Shown here: piece by piece, positions 36,211 through 48,569 of the stretch | How the letters are laid out: the number at the start of each line of letters is the position of its first letter | Numbering within the stretch: the first letter of the stretch is position 1 | NCBI RefSeq assembly: GCF_040581485.1 | Contig: NC_090130.1 | Span: 2,852,001-2,916,000 of the forward strand | Reading direction: 5' to 3' | Source of the DNA: Linepithema humile | Taxonomy: Eukaryota; Arthropoda; Insecta; Hymenoptera; Formicidae | DNA length: 64,000 nucleotides | Position numbers and translations under genes: made by a program | Notes under the pieces: generated by a model | The model's database searches: none | Seen by the model: the letters and a program-made list of their open reading frames with translations, nothing else | Told to the model about the DNA's origin: nothing

Positions 36211-39200
36211 CACCCTCTTCTGATCCTTCTCTCTTCCTCAGGGGTTGCGGCGCAAAGATTAAGTGGTGGCGGAGATAGCTCGGTTAATGGAATGAGCTAT
36301 CTTCTAAAACGATAAGATACCATTCCAAGATACAGTAAATACAAATTACTGAAACACCAAATAAAATACCAAAAATTTCGACGATGTTATTTGATAGGTC
36401 AACTCCCTTCTCAAATGCTTCATAATTAATTAAAACTGTCTTGATTGTCTGCACGAGAGATCATTAAAAGAATCACCTGCTTAAAAACAATATAATACAA
36501 GAATAGTCGCCACACATGCTAACACGAGTTTATGAAGAACATTAGGGCGCGGGAAATCAGATACATCAGATACATCACATTAAAATCACAGTTGCCACAA
36601 TGAATCAGCGCTATAGTAATCACGAGGCTCGCATAATCGTCGACGCGCATACATTTGCGAGAAATATGGCGCGTTATAAAGGCGCGTTATTACGATAGAG
36701 GCGTGTTCTTATGGAGTTACAATAGATCGTAGCACGCAGGGCTCTTAAACTATATCTTACATTTCTTACGAGGCTCGGTATAAAACTCGTAATAGCGTCG
36801 CGCGAGAGTCGTGAATGCTGCGATGCCCGCGAAGTAACCGGCGATGCCGTATGCGCTCGCGCGCAGCGATGTTTAAAGGGCTCTCGGGCTCATATCGTAT
36901 AATCAAAAGCGGACTACAGAGACATTGGTTCCCCGTATCGCGTCTACAATGAGGGAACAAGTGGTAAGCACCGGCGGTCGCGCAACACGTGCTATTGTGC
37001 GTGTCCAAGACAAGCGCATAGTAGAGTCGCCCGAAGAAAAGGCTGTAAATCCCCGAGGCTCCTCATGCGCGTTTCATTGTGAATCTCGCGCTTACAATCT
37101 CGCTCGTTTCATGGCAAATCCTTCGTCGAGAGAACCTGCGTCGGGAGCGACGTGTGTGGTCGGTGTACGGCTACGCGACACGAAATTTACCGTTCCCGCG
37201 ACACCGTATGGTTATTACAAATATAACGCCCGAGCGACGGAAACGAGATACCGAGGATACTTCGAATACTGGGCTGATTCCGTTCGTTGACACGTTCGGA
37301 ATATAATACCTGCTTCTTCTCAAGACGAAATTTAAATATCCGATCAATTATTCAACTTGCGCAATAACTCATCATTTTCTATTACATTATCGAAAATATT
37401 AATGGCTGTTGAATATTAAGAAAACATATTTAGGAAAATGGAGGAAGCACCTCGAGCAAGCTATTCATTATGTTGCGCCGAGGAGGTCTGCTTGAAAGAC
37501 ACATCAATTTTTTTCTAAGGCGAACGAGATCCGCAATTTTCTTGAAAACAAAGACGTTCGTTTCGAGAGCGCGGAACCCAGAATTAAATGGTCATTAAGA
37601 ATTGGCTCACGATTTTTCGTTGTTATGGAAAAATTGGAGGGCACCCCCGCAACAGCAGGTGGAAGCCAAATCGCCGGTGGAAAATAACCATCCGCCCTCG
37701 TTATATTGATCCTGGAGCTAGTATTCCGTGCATGGTGGTCAGTCCCTAGAGGACGGCTACACCCTCTATCGCTTCCCAGACACGAGAATCGATATATTAC
37801 CGGCAAGGTGACGTGCCGCTCGTTCAACTGTCTTTGGGGGTCTATATATGACTCTAGAGACACGCGCCATGTGTTAGTCGCGCCCGCGATGATCTATGGA
37901 TTTTCCTCGGAAATCGATGGAAAAACTAAATTTAATGTAGGCTGTACCGTAAAAATAAAGGAAAACAACTGAGAAAATGATAAATGAGATATACATCTAA
38001 ATTATTATAAACAATCGTAAATAAATGTTGACACGTGATATCTGGAGGAAAAAAAAAATAAGTTGCTTCAAAGATTTTTGACCTTGCAGTTGCTGTCCAC
38101 CAGCTTGATTTTTCTTTTAATTTCTTCTCATTCAGTTGGAAACATAATATAGTCGTTTTGGAAGTGAAACCAAAACTGCCGCATAAACGGGCGACAATGA
38201 AGTCACGAGATAGAAGTCGTCGCGCGGTGACTTCTTCGAGGAGCATCCGAGGACAAGACGTCAGATATCCTTTCAGAGCGGTCGTGCGAAGAATGAAAGA
38301 GCGAGACAGCGGAGATAGACGTCATCTCCGGTAGTGTCATGTCGGACGTGTCCGAGTCTTTGTCGGATCATGGACTCCGGCCTGGTACAGTCCTCGTCCT
38401 CCTGCGCACAATGGCAGGTCCGCGGTGCAGTCGGAGAACGTTGAATGCGAGTAAATGACCTCCATTCACGGCGGATCGCCCACCATTCCATTGAAGAAAC
38501 GATCCCGGGTGGGCCCACTTCTCCCGGGGCCGCTAAGACGAGGTGTAGGTGCACGTCCAGAAATTTAACTCGTCGAGCACCGGCCGACTTCGGGTTTTAT
38601 TAGCGCATTGAGAAAACGGTCCATTGTCTCGCTTCCTCGCTCGTTTCAGCACGATCTTTTCACTCTAATCGTGTTTTATGAGCTATAAAAGTGACCCAGA
38701 CTACTTTCAGCGGTTTCTAAAGATATTGGATTATCGCAATTTTTAATCTACACTGAGAATATTTCATATTTATTCAAACGTATTATATCGCTTTCTTATC
38801 TTTTTACGCGACGTTAACATTGAATATGTGTGCGTTTCTTTGTCTTTCTCGCGAAACGACATTGCTTGAATTAGAATAACTTCGCAAAAGAGATATCGAA
38901 AGAAAGCTAAGGAATTCCCAGTTCCCGTAAACAAATGCGGCACGTCGCGCAAAGGGTTCTGTCGGTGCTGCGAAGTACAGCGCGGGCGCTGTCGTCGTCC
39001 GCTGTCGTGCGTACCTGACGCTTCGAGACAGGTTGCAAACTGCGAAACGGCGCTGGGGACGGAGAAATAGTTTGCGCTAGGAAAGACGAAAGACACACCG
39101 CCGTCCGCTTGCGCTTCCACGGCCGGCCACGACAGCTCCGAGTCAACGTACCGCGAGCAACGTTTCGTTAATTAACGTGGAGCTTGCTCACTCGATCGGC

Positions 39201-39795
39201 TAATGTTAATTGCGCCGGCGATTGACTAACCTGCACCGCCTTGTCGGTAGGCGTGTCTCACCACGTGCTATCCCGTTCTATATATTCCACGGCTGCGCAC
39301 TTTATCCCGAAGCCGCTTTTTGTTGCGGCTCGACGTACCGCTCTCATAATCAGCTATATACCGTGGCTAATGAATTTTAGCTAATAAACTGCTGTGATAC
39401 GCACGCCCGATTATCTGCCTGTTTTTACGCGCCCGTTGCAGAAGCGACGCTCATTGCACTCGCGATAATTTAAAAGTGTAAAAAATTTCAAGCAATTGTC
39501 TCACTAATGATGTCATTTTATTTCGTAAGTCGACCGCAACTTTATTTTAATCAATACTCAAATTTAAATTTTTAATTAATTTTATAAAATATTCTCCTGA
39601 TAGAGAAAGAACGAGAGATATATTAAAAAATTGTCGACAAGCCTCCTGTATTTTCTTCTTGCGACAAATGTTTCGCAAGAAATACGATTCTCGGTTTAAC
39701 CGATAAGAAAAGGAGGGATCGTTGTTCGTGTAAGGAAGAGAGATGCCATTACATCATAGCGTTAATTAGTAACAGTTAATGATCGAATGTTGTTG

Positions 39796-39850
39796 TAGGT
39801 CCTATTTTTGTCGAATCGTGGCCACGATTAGGTCCTGATGAAAATCAGGA
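39796..39850. other. composite palindrome and tetraloop hairpin
   Basis: A direct repeat TAGGTCCT (39796-39803 and 39829-39836) flanks a perfect 16-base palindrome AATCGTGGCCACGATT (39814-39829). It is followed at once by a 7-bp stem TCCTGAT/ATCAGGA closed by a GAAA loop (39833-39850). Confidence 0.55.
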
Positions 39851-41090
39851 ATCGCACAGAGTTTTTCCCGGAGGCCACGAACCGCCGTTTGCGCAATTAT
39901 TGCGGCTTTGGGAGACGCGGGGGGCATCGGCTGGGGTTGCCGCACTCTCTACGGCCGATCGGTTATCTGCGACTAATTAACACGGTCCGTTAATGAAGCC
40001 CACGTATGAACCGCGCACGTACCCCTTTTCTCTTTTTCCGTTTCTTCCTCGTTCTCGCTTCCGAGGTACGAGACTTCGCTTAGCCATAATCACGGCGCTC
40101 GATATACACCGACACGGTATTCGCGCGCGGCGCCTAATTAGCTGTTCTCGTCTCTCTTTCTCTCTTTCCTCCGCTCTGCTTCCGCGCTTTTTCCCGCTCA
40201 TTTCTCGTACGAAGGCGCGCGCTGCGAGGCTCGGAAGGTTCGGTTCCGCCCAAATTCAGACTAATCGCGCAATTAGCCGAAGGCAGGTACCTCGTTAGGA
40301 TCATGACAAGCGAGTGCGGAAAGGGATCGGTTGACGAGTAATACTCGCGTCTCGAAAGACTGCGCGGAGCGGAAAACGTGACGCGCGATGAACGATAGTT
40401 CGTACTTGCAGATCGTCGATGAAGATATTATTTTGTAATCTTGGATAACCCCGCTACTGCCTTAATTCGTAATAAATCGTGCAAGTCGTATAATTGTTCC
40501 GTTATAAGAGTAATCATAAGATATCGCTGCGCCTAGCAATCATACATTTGCGGATTGCACAATTAGTGCCTTCAAGCGCAAGAACATATTTTGCTTGAAA
40601 TAAATTGTTGATAACGCAGGTTTGTCACGTCTATTTCCACCAACGCGTATGTCACTTAAGTAATATCCTGGCAACTGTTTACGATGTCTAATCGATTAAG
40701 GAGAATTTTGTAATGTGTATCCTTATATATGCGAGATAGGTGCGAAAAGGTGAAAGAACGTGGCAATCTAAATTGGAAACCGGTGGAACGGGTAGGCGGT
40801 ATCATAGATCACGCGTTCATTTCATATGCATACGCTCCGATATAAATCTCGGGCATATATCTAACATTGTGAAAATCCGGCGTGTGTCGTTTACATATCG
40901 ACACCCTGCAAAAAAATCTTATTGTGATCATTTGTAAAATCAGTTATAAATAGATGTAAAATCATCGCATCTCATTAATCACGTTGCGCAATAAGGATAA
41001 ACGTCTGTCGTTCTTGAAAACATAATTTTGCTCGGAGATTTTTTATATACATTTTAAGAAACATGTCAGCTAACTGACAAAACGAAATAA

Positions 41091-41970
41091 TTTTCTCAAA
41101 TCTCTGAAGAGTTTAAAACGCAACTACAACACGCACCTGCGTGATTAGAAAAGTACAGCCGGATGTTTGGGATTTCGCAATGTTTACGATGGATACATCG
41201 CTTAAGCCGGACGACTTCTAACCGATCTCTTGTACACCGCCGAGATCCTGCGGGATAATCTCCGACTTTCCACGACGTGGAAATCGGCGTAACGCAGACG
41301 GAGAAGAAATAACGTCTTGCGCGTGCAGCATTGGCGAGACCATGACGAAGCCGGGCGGCGCGGAGCCGCTGCACGGCTATACAGAATGCTCTTAATCCAA
41401 TTCCAGGAGCATTCAGGCCGGGCCGTTTCCTGTCCATTCGCGCCGTACCGGCGAAATAGAAGGCGCGCATACATACGCGTCGTGCGTGCGTACGTCCAGG
41501 GTTTCATAAACTGGATTACGCCAGATGAAATGTCCGTCCGAGACGCATCCGGCTGCGCCGAGAGAGGAGAGAGGCCATTCAGAGCGACTCCGCTCCGTTC
41601 TTTTCCGCCCCTGCCGTCTCGCTCCGTCCTTCTTCTCTTTATGCCTCCTCTTTCCTCACCTTTTCCGCCTTCCACGATCTCGCTTCTTTCGCGGAGACAG
41701 GATACGGGAACTGACGGACGCGGGAATCACGATCCCCTTTGTCCGTCCCGCGGGCTCCGACGCGGCCGATTTCAGCCTCGAATTCCTCTCACGTTTCGGA
41801 TCCGGAGGATAAAACACTTCGTCCGCGAGATAAAGCGCGATCCGCGCCGGCTCGTTAATACGAGGGAACAGGTTAGTTGTCCATCCGTTTTTACGATAAC
41901 GCAAACTCGTGTGATAAACTTTCGTTGCGCTCCCTTTTTTATCCTATTTATTCCCGATATATACACTTGA
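41091..41970. other. GC-rich island 6
   Basis: The plus strand is open for 217 codons while the minus strand is open for 157 and 124 codons over the same bases. None shows a domain. Confidence 0.5.
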
Positions 41971-42634
41971 CTGAACGTGATTCGATATTTTGAAGTAATA
42001 AATTGACTTTTTTTGACAGATTTTTCTCTTTTAATAGATTGCTGTGAAAATATATAATACAGTAGAGCACTTTCTCCAAGCGTGCGATTTTTGACAAGTT
42101 AGATAGCAGTTAAAGATTGACATACGATATACGGCACGAGTTTTAGTATCCAATCAAGAGTGACTGAATGCGCCTTTAATGTCTAATAAATCAAGTTAGG
42201 TCGATAAAAGTGATTTAATAGTTACGCCTTGTGTAGTGAAAACTTCCTTGTGTAACGTCTACTTTTTGCATTGTCTTCTTCTATCTTTCTCTCGGGATAT
42301 AAATCTAGGCTAAACACCACGCTTGTCGGATTCTCCGTGCAGCCGGTGCACTATTAGGTATAATCTGCGTGGATTTTGCAGTCGAGCGAAATTATCGCGG
42401 GGGAAATGTCTCGGCGAACGAAAGCAAAATACGTTAAAATAACCGCACTACCGCAAGTTACGTGCACCGGGGAAGTGCGTGACAAGCGGTAATGGGTCAT
42501 TAAACTTCTAACGACTGCGTAAATCTATACGGTCGACTTTGTTACTTCGCAAACATCTCGCTAAGAAATGTCTGTGTGACATTTCGTCACGTGATACCAT
42601 CTAAAGTGCACGCAATCCCGTTCCGCCGAGATTC

Positions 42635-42687
42635 CTCGGCGTTACTTTCACGATTACCGCTTGAATTGTCGACGGAGTAACGCCGAG
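42635..42687. other. 12-bp perfect inverted repeat (stem-loop)
   Basis: CTCGGCGTTACT (42635-42646) and AGTAACGCCGAG (42676-42687) are exact reverse complements around a 29-base loop. Just upstream, CGCCGAG (42624-42630) can compete for the left arm. Confidence 0.65.
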
Positions 42688-43140
42688 CATTGATCGAGCA
42701 CGTAACATTATTTTCAGGTCAATTACATTCATTTTGATTTGTATATCAAAATATGCCGTAACATGACTCTGATAACACATTAAAAAGTATGGTTGTTCCA
42801 AATTGTACAACATATGATTTAAACGAGATTGAAATCAAATTGCGCAACGCGGGATTGGTATTACGTGAAATTACAAAGTATCAAGAGACGAAAATGCGCG
42901 TCGAATTCGATTTATCGAGAAAGAACGGATCGTTCACGAATTGATCGCGGCTGCGAAATCGCACGGGAGATGCTCGAGGAGAAACGCGCCCGTGTCATTT
43001 TGTCTCGTTACGATACATAGAGGACACGCGGCCAATGTTCTCGATCGACTGGCACGTGGCTGACACCTCCGTGCGAATACGCTTATAGGGCGGACAGCGG
43101 TAACGATTCCATGACATCTCGCCTTAATAAATACGATTGG

Positions 43141-43162
43141 TATGCGTACGCGCGCGCGCGCA
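43141..43162. other. alternating purine-pyrimidine tract
   Basis: Twenty-two bases alternate strictly between pyrimidine and purine, mostly CG, a classic Z-DNA-prone sequence. Confidence 0.7.
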
Positions 43163-44727
43163 TGTTTACCTTCGAGGCAGAGGAGGAAAAAAAAGAACGG
43201 AGTGACGCGCTGTGCGAAAAAAAGGTGTATCACCTTGCTATTTTGATGTTTCATTGAGTGACTTTCGCGAATTTCGCGTGACAGTCCGCCGTGTCTCCCT
43301 ATCGAACATCTGATCGAATGCGGCGTTTACTTCGTCCTCGTCTCTTTAGAGAAGCATCGAATAGGACGATGACGGCGACCGAGAGGAAGGTGAATCATTG
43401 ATGCCGCGTCGCGCGGTCTTCGAGTGGAATTTTAAGCAGCGACATCTTGTCGACTGCAGGACCACAGGCCCTTTTTGCTCGATACGGTCCTAATTTCGCG
43501 CGTTGGGTGGCGCGTCGGCTTGTCAAAGGCGACGCACCTTTCGTGGGCGAAGGGATTCTAGGAGAGAGGCCATGTTATATTATGAAGCTTTGTAAAGCTG
43601 ATATTTTTATGATTCTTTTTTTTCTAAAAAGTTGAAAAGGCAACAGATTTTAAATTCGTAATATTTACAAAAATAACAAAAGCTCTCTGCTTTTTCTATT
43701 CTAAAATGTGCAAAGATGCAAAAAAATACAGAAATTCAGAACAATCTTTTACTTGAAATGTTTCTTTTCTGGATATTTATAGACATTCTTGCGACACGAC
43801 GGTCAGATGCATTGATTCCTGAATAAACATTCGGGAGCCAAATATTCGGACGGATTCGAGCGGAGCGATTTTTTTCGCTGGCTTCTTTTTACCACTGCCT
43901 CTTCTCTCGCGGGATCAGGACGGGGGATCAACGTCTCGTTGAAAGTCGCGGCGCAACGTAAATTCGTACACGCGCAGCGCTGGAACCTGCCTGCAGCGCG
44001 CCTGAAAGGGAGTCGTCTTCGCAGCGGCCGTTCTTTTCTTCCTCTTCTTCTCGTGGCGTGGTGAGATTCTTGAAGATAGCTCGGCACGGTAGCTCGTCAG
44101 AGAGCCGCGATGAACCTTCCGTGCGCCGTAGCACGTGCGTGTCCGAGCGATAGCATCGGTCGTAACTCGATATTGTTTCACTCAAACAAATTAGGGGAAT
44201 CCTGGACCCGGGGTAGAGGACCCCGGGTTTCCAGAGTTCAAGTTCTCGGTTCTCTTCTCGGAACAAGTGGCAGCCGTGTTGTTAGGCCGCGAGATATAAC
44301 AATAATTTGTTGCAAATATAATCTCCGCGCCCCGTTCATTTACCTTGACGGCAGCTTCGATCGCGTATGACGAAAAAATTCTCTCATTTGTAGAAATGAA
44401 GTTATTTATGAAAGCAGCACGCTGCTGCTCGTACTACGCAGCATTACGAAACGATTTATAGAACAGCAATTAAGAATACTTAATGCGACATTCTGATCGT
44501 CACAGCGTCCGCGATATATTAAGATTTCACTTCGACCTACAAATATACGGCATAAAACGTTGTCTGAATGCTTCTGTTTTTCCAGACCGGTTAAAATTTA
44601 TGCGGAATAGCAACAGAAGCGTCGCGGCAAATTAGATGAACGCGCGCGAAATGAATGCATTCACCGCGGTTTAGATCGTTGATCATAAAGCCGATCGTAA
44701 CGTCGATCGTAAATTATACGGCGTGCC

Positions 44728-44746
44728 ATATATATATATATATATA
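44728..44746. repeat. (AT)n microsatellite
   Basis: About nine AT units. Confidence 0.85.
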
Positions 44747-47700
44747 CACCTGCGACAATTATCATAACACGTTATGTTAGGCCGATCATATTTATGATAA
44801 TGCACGCGCGTGTGCGAGAGCAGCGATGGCGAGATTCGTGCTGCCGAAACTTAAGCCTCGTCGCCGCGGCTCCGTCCTCTTGAAATTTCCAGGAAGCTTC
44901 TTTTACACTTCGCGACAGAGGCGAAGGTGTGTACGTTGCGCGCGTGGTAAAGGGCTGGGCCGTAGGTTGCGAGGTTTCACGAGCTCCCCTTGTAAATCAC
45001 GCCTAGCCCCCGGCAGTATAATTGTCGGCGTTAATAAACCCGCGACGTCGACAGGGCCGTGTTTATGCTCCTTTATGCGCGGTCGACGCGAGTTTCCGAG
45101 GGCGCTCTAAGCGGCGCGTTAACGCGAAACCCCGCGCTAACTCCTCGCCGACTCGCCCGCCGGTCGTTAAGTTAATTGATCCGTAAGCCGAGACGGATTT
45201 TCGTGCCCACAATGTTGCACGATGACGCGACGAATTACGCCGGCGGAATTAACTGGACGTTCTCTTTTTGACGCGGTGGCATCCTGTCGGCCGCGATGCG
45301 AGGAAAGAGAAGCACTGGACGTATGTGTTGGCAGTAATGTCATATTCTTTCAATTCTATTGAGTGGAGTTACTTAAAAAGTTTTGAAGTTACTTGAAATT
45401 TAACTAATTCCGTTAATTAGATATATTCATAATTTTTAATTTAATTAATATAGGTATTTTCATAAAATATGATTAATAATTCAAATACATATAATATGCA
45501 TTGTGTGCAATAAATCAGATAAAAAAGACATCAGGTAAATGATACATCAAAATCTCGTAAATTACATCATATTGACGTAATCATTACAAAGTATCAGCTT
45601 TGTTACAAATTCGTGTGGGAAGAATTTTCGGCATCCGCTAAGCGGATCAAACCGTCCTCCGCATCTGTGTCGGCGTCTTTTGAAATCTGCCTCATTACAT
45701 GAGACCTAATAATTAGTAGCGGGCACATCATCGTGAATGATCTCTTTGTAAGAAGCCAGCGTGTCAGGTGTCATCGCGTCCGCCTCTCCGCCTGCTCCGA
45801 GTTCGTTGCCATCTCATCGTGGTCGCGTCTGTGTCCACCGTCCCCTTCTGATTAACGATCTCTCATTACGGGCGCTCGATGCGCGCCGTGAAAATCGTCG
45901 GACTGGACGCAACACCGTCCCGAGAACGAACTTGTCAAGGAACATGCCCGTCTCTCGCGGCATCAGGCCCTGACGACTTGGGTGGCGACTGCGCATCGAA
46001 GCTTCAGCCGGTGTTGAATTCGTCCTGTTCGACCGCTCAGACGAGACAAGCAATGCTCCGCGCGTATCAAAGTTCCTCTCGTCCGCGTTTAATAGAATCT
46101 TTAATGTATATCTGGCCGCGCGATCGAACCTGGCATACCGACAAATATCGATCGGCAGCATGTTAAAAAAAGCGTGAGCGTTTAATGGTGAGGCTTTAAG
46201 ATATTATGATCGAGGTTGCTGTTAGCCTCTTTGCTTTAGAGCGGTACAAGATGCAATGGAGATAATGTGTAAGAAAGACGGGTGGTCAAACCGTCGGACA
46301 TAATCCGCCGTCTCATCTGGCGACAATGTAGGCCCAAAATGGGGGCCCCGGCCTGCGCTCCATCGAGCGAAATTAATTCTCGCGAGAGATCGAGATGCTC
46401 CTCCGCTCGCCTGCACAGAATTGAACATTCAGACGCGTGTATGGGTTAATAAAAGTACTCATTGCACGCTGTAGATTTATACCGCACTTTACTTAATTTA
46501 CATTTTATACTTTATTGCGCCGCAACAATAACCGCTTGAATGCTATCTCGATCAAAATAATGTGTTATAAAAATATTGAATACAAAATTAATAAGACCTA
46601 ACAAACGACGATATCACAAAATATTTCGCAATTTCGACGCATTTCTCGAGTAATTCTAGTACACAGAATGTTAATTTACATTTTAGCGCAGCCCGGAACA
46701 TTTTATTAGCCGTATTAACATATCGTTGCATCCTCCCGCCTCCCCGCATTTTCCTGCCGGGCAAATACATAAATTGCCGGCATAACTTTACGGCGATCTT
46801 TACAATTTTACAAAGAAAATTACAGACTCGTGCATGGATGACAAATTAGTACAGGATTCCCGGCCATTGATCGACGCACGCATTACAACGACTCTAATTA
46901 GCGGCGTCCAGCTTTAACGCGGACTAATAAGTTCGGTTCGGCGCGCGAATCGACAGTGCGACTAATCGAGCCGCCCGTACGCGGCCAATAAATTCATGCT
47001 CTGATTGCGCGTAAAAACAGCAATTACCGGTGGCCATCATGCGTGAAGATATCACGCTGAATTACATCCCGCTAAGTTTACTTTCCCGCGCTACCACTAC
47101 TCTTCTTCCCATTGAAAAATTTACTTACATTTAATGCGTAGAATGAGATAATTATTTTCGATAAAGGCGCATAATTATAATTACCGCAAGCTTTAATTGC
47201 TTTACCATTAGACAGATGCCATTTCATTTTCTTGAATAATGAACTTGAGGAAAATAATTAAGCTGATTCGTTTCATCACTGGATCAATAGCGGCGTGTGA
47301 TCAGAAATGATCCCGCATTCTGTAACAGCTCTTCGATGATTACGCGAATGTAACGTCATCCGATGATCTTATCGGAAAACGGGTTTGAGCGGGGAACTCG
47401 CGGCTCGAGAGGTCAGGCGCGGATGAACATCGGTATTCGATTGGCATTGATTTAATGAGACCTCGTCAAACGAGAGGCGAAGGTCCCAATCGTTATTCCA
47501 ACGGTTATGTTAATCGCGCTCGTGTTTCAGCGAGAAACGCGGGGAGGACAGAAATCGCAATTGCATTTGCAAGAGAGATTTCTTATTAAAATTGTTGACC
47601 CTCAACTCGGTTCCTGCGGCATTTCGACAATTGTCCGCGCCGTCGTATAACTCATGAAAGTACCGCTACCGCTTTATCGCCAGCAGTTTTTACTTCGGAC

Positions 47701-48550
47701 GTCTTTTTACGCGCGTTTTCGAAATACGTCATCGAACCGTGGACGCTGGGTACATCGACAGAAACCCACTCGATCTGAAATTAATTTACGTGTTACCATT
47801 AAGTGGTTTCTTATCCGAGCGGCGTATAATCGTTCGAGGAATTCGAGTATCTTATTTACATATACATATATACGTCTTAATGAATTGCACATTAATTTGA
47901 ATTGAAGCTCTGCCGCGAATCTTGTTTCGCAACATTATTTCCTTTTCAGCTAAACGCGAACACGATAGAAATATCCGTGCTGTTCACCGCGCATTGCGAT
48001 ATTAAATCTTCTCATGGAGAACGCGATCGGAGATAGGTCGATCGATCGCAGGTCAAAGCAGTCGGACGACGCGGCCCGTGAAATTCGCCTCGGCGGAGTC
48101 CCGGCGGCGAGCGTCGACGGAAAAGGGTGAGACGATTCCCGACGCGCTTCGGTTCGATCGCGATAATGGCGACGGCGATCGCCGACAGGAAGGCAGTTTG
48201 ATTGGACGTGCACCGATCGCGTAATTAGACACGCCTCATATCTCGTCGATAGCATTGAGAAGCGCCTCGGCGAGGCTGGAGGGGAAGGTGGAGGCACTGG
48301 GGCGAGGAGAAGCGCCCAGCCTGCGAGAATTCACCGAGGTGACCGGCGATGCGAGCACGCGAAAGGATCGGCGAATCGCGCGCTTACGTGGGTGTACGTT
48401 GTGGCTCTCTCGCTCGCACGATTGTTCCGGGCGCTCCGTCGTATGCGTCTTCATTACGAACAGCCGTGAGAGCGTTTAGATGATATCGTAACGGCAATTA
48501 CCCAGTTGATCCCTCGACTCCACGCTCGTCCGCCAATTCCTTAGCCGGCC

Positions 48551-48569
48551 CGGTGTGGCGGCCACACCG
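48551..48569. other. 8-bp hairpin with 3-base loop
   Basis: CGGTGTGG and CCACACCG separated by CGG. It is compact and GC-rich. Confidence 0.6.

Larger units (their letters stand above)
34251..41090. other. noncoding, mixed, with palindromes
   Basis: No gene is recognised. It includes palindromes at 36130-36210 and 39796-39850, described separately, and many TAATTA-like strings (for example CCTAATTAGC near 40134-40143) that could bind homeodomain proteins. A TATAAAT string lies near 35545. Confidence 0.5.

Noticed and set aside
41317..41970. 217-codon plus-strand reading frame
   Set aside because: Minus-strand frames of 157 and 124 codons are open over the same GC-rich bases, the peptide is Arg/Ser/Pro-rich, and no domain or splice context is seen.
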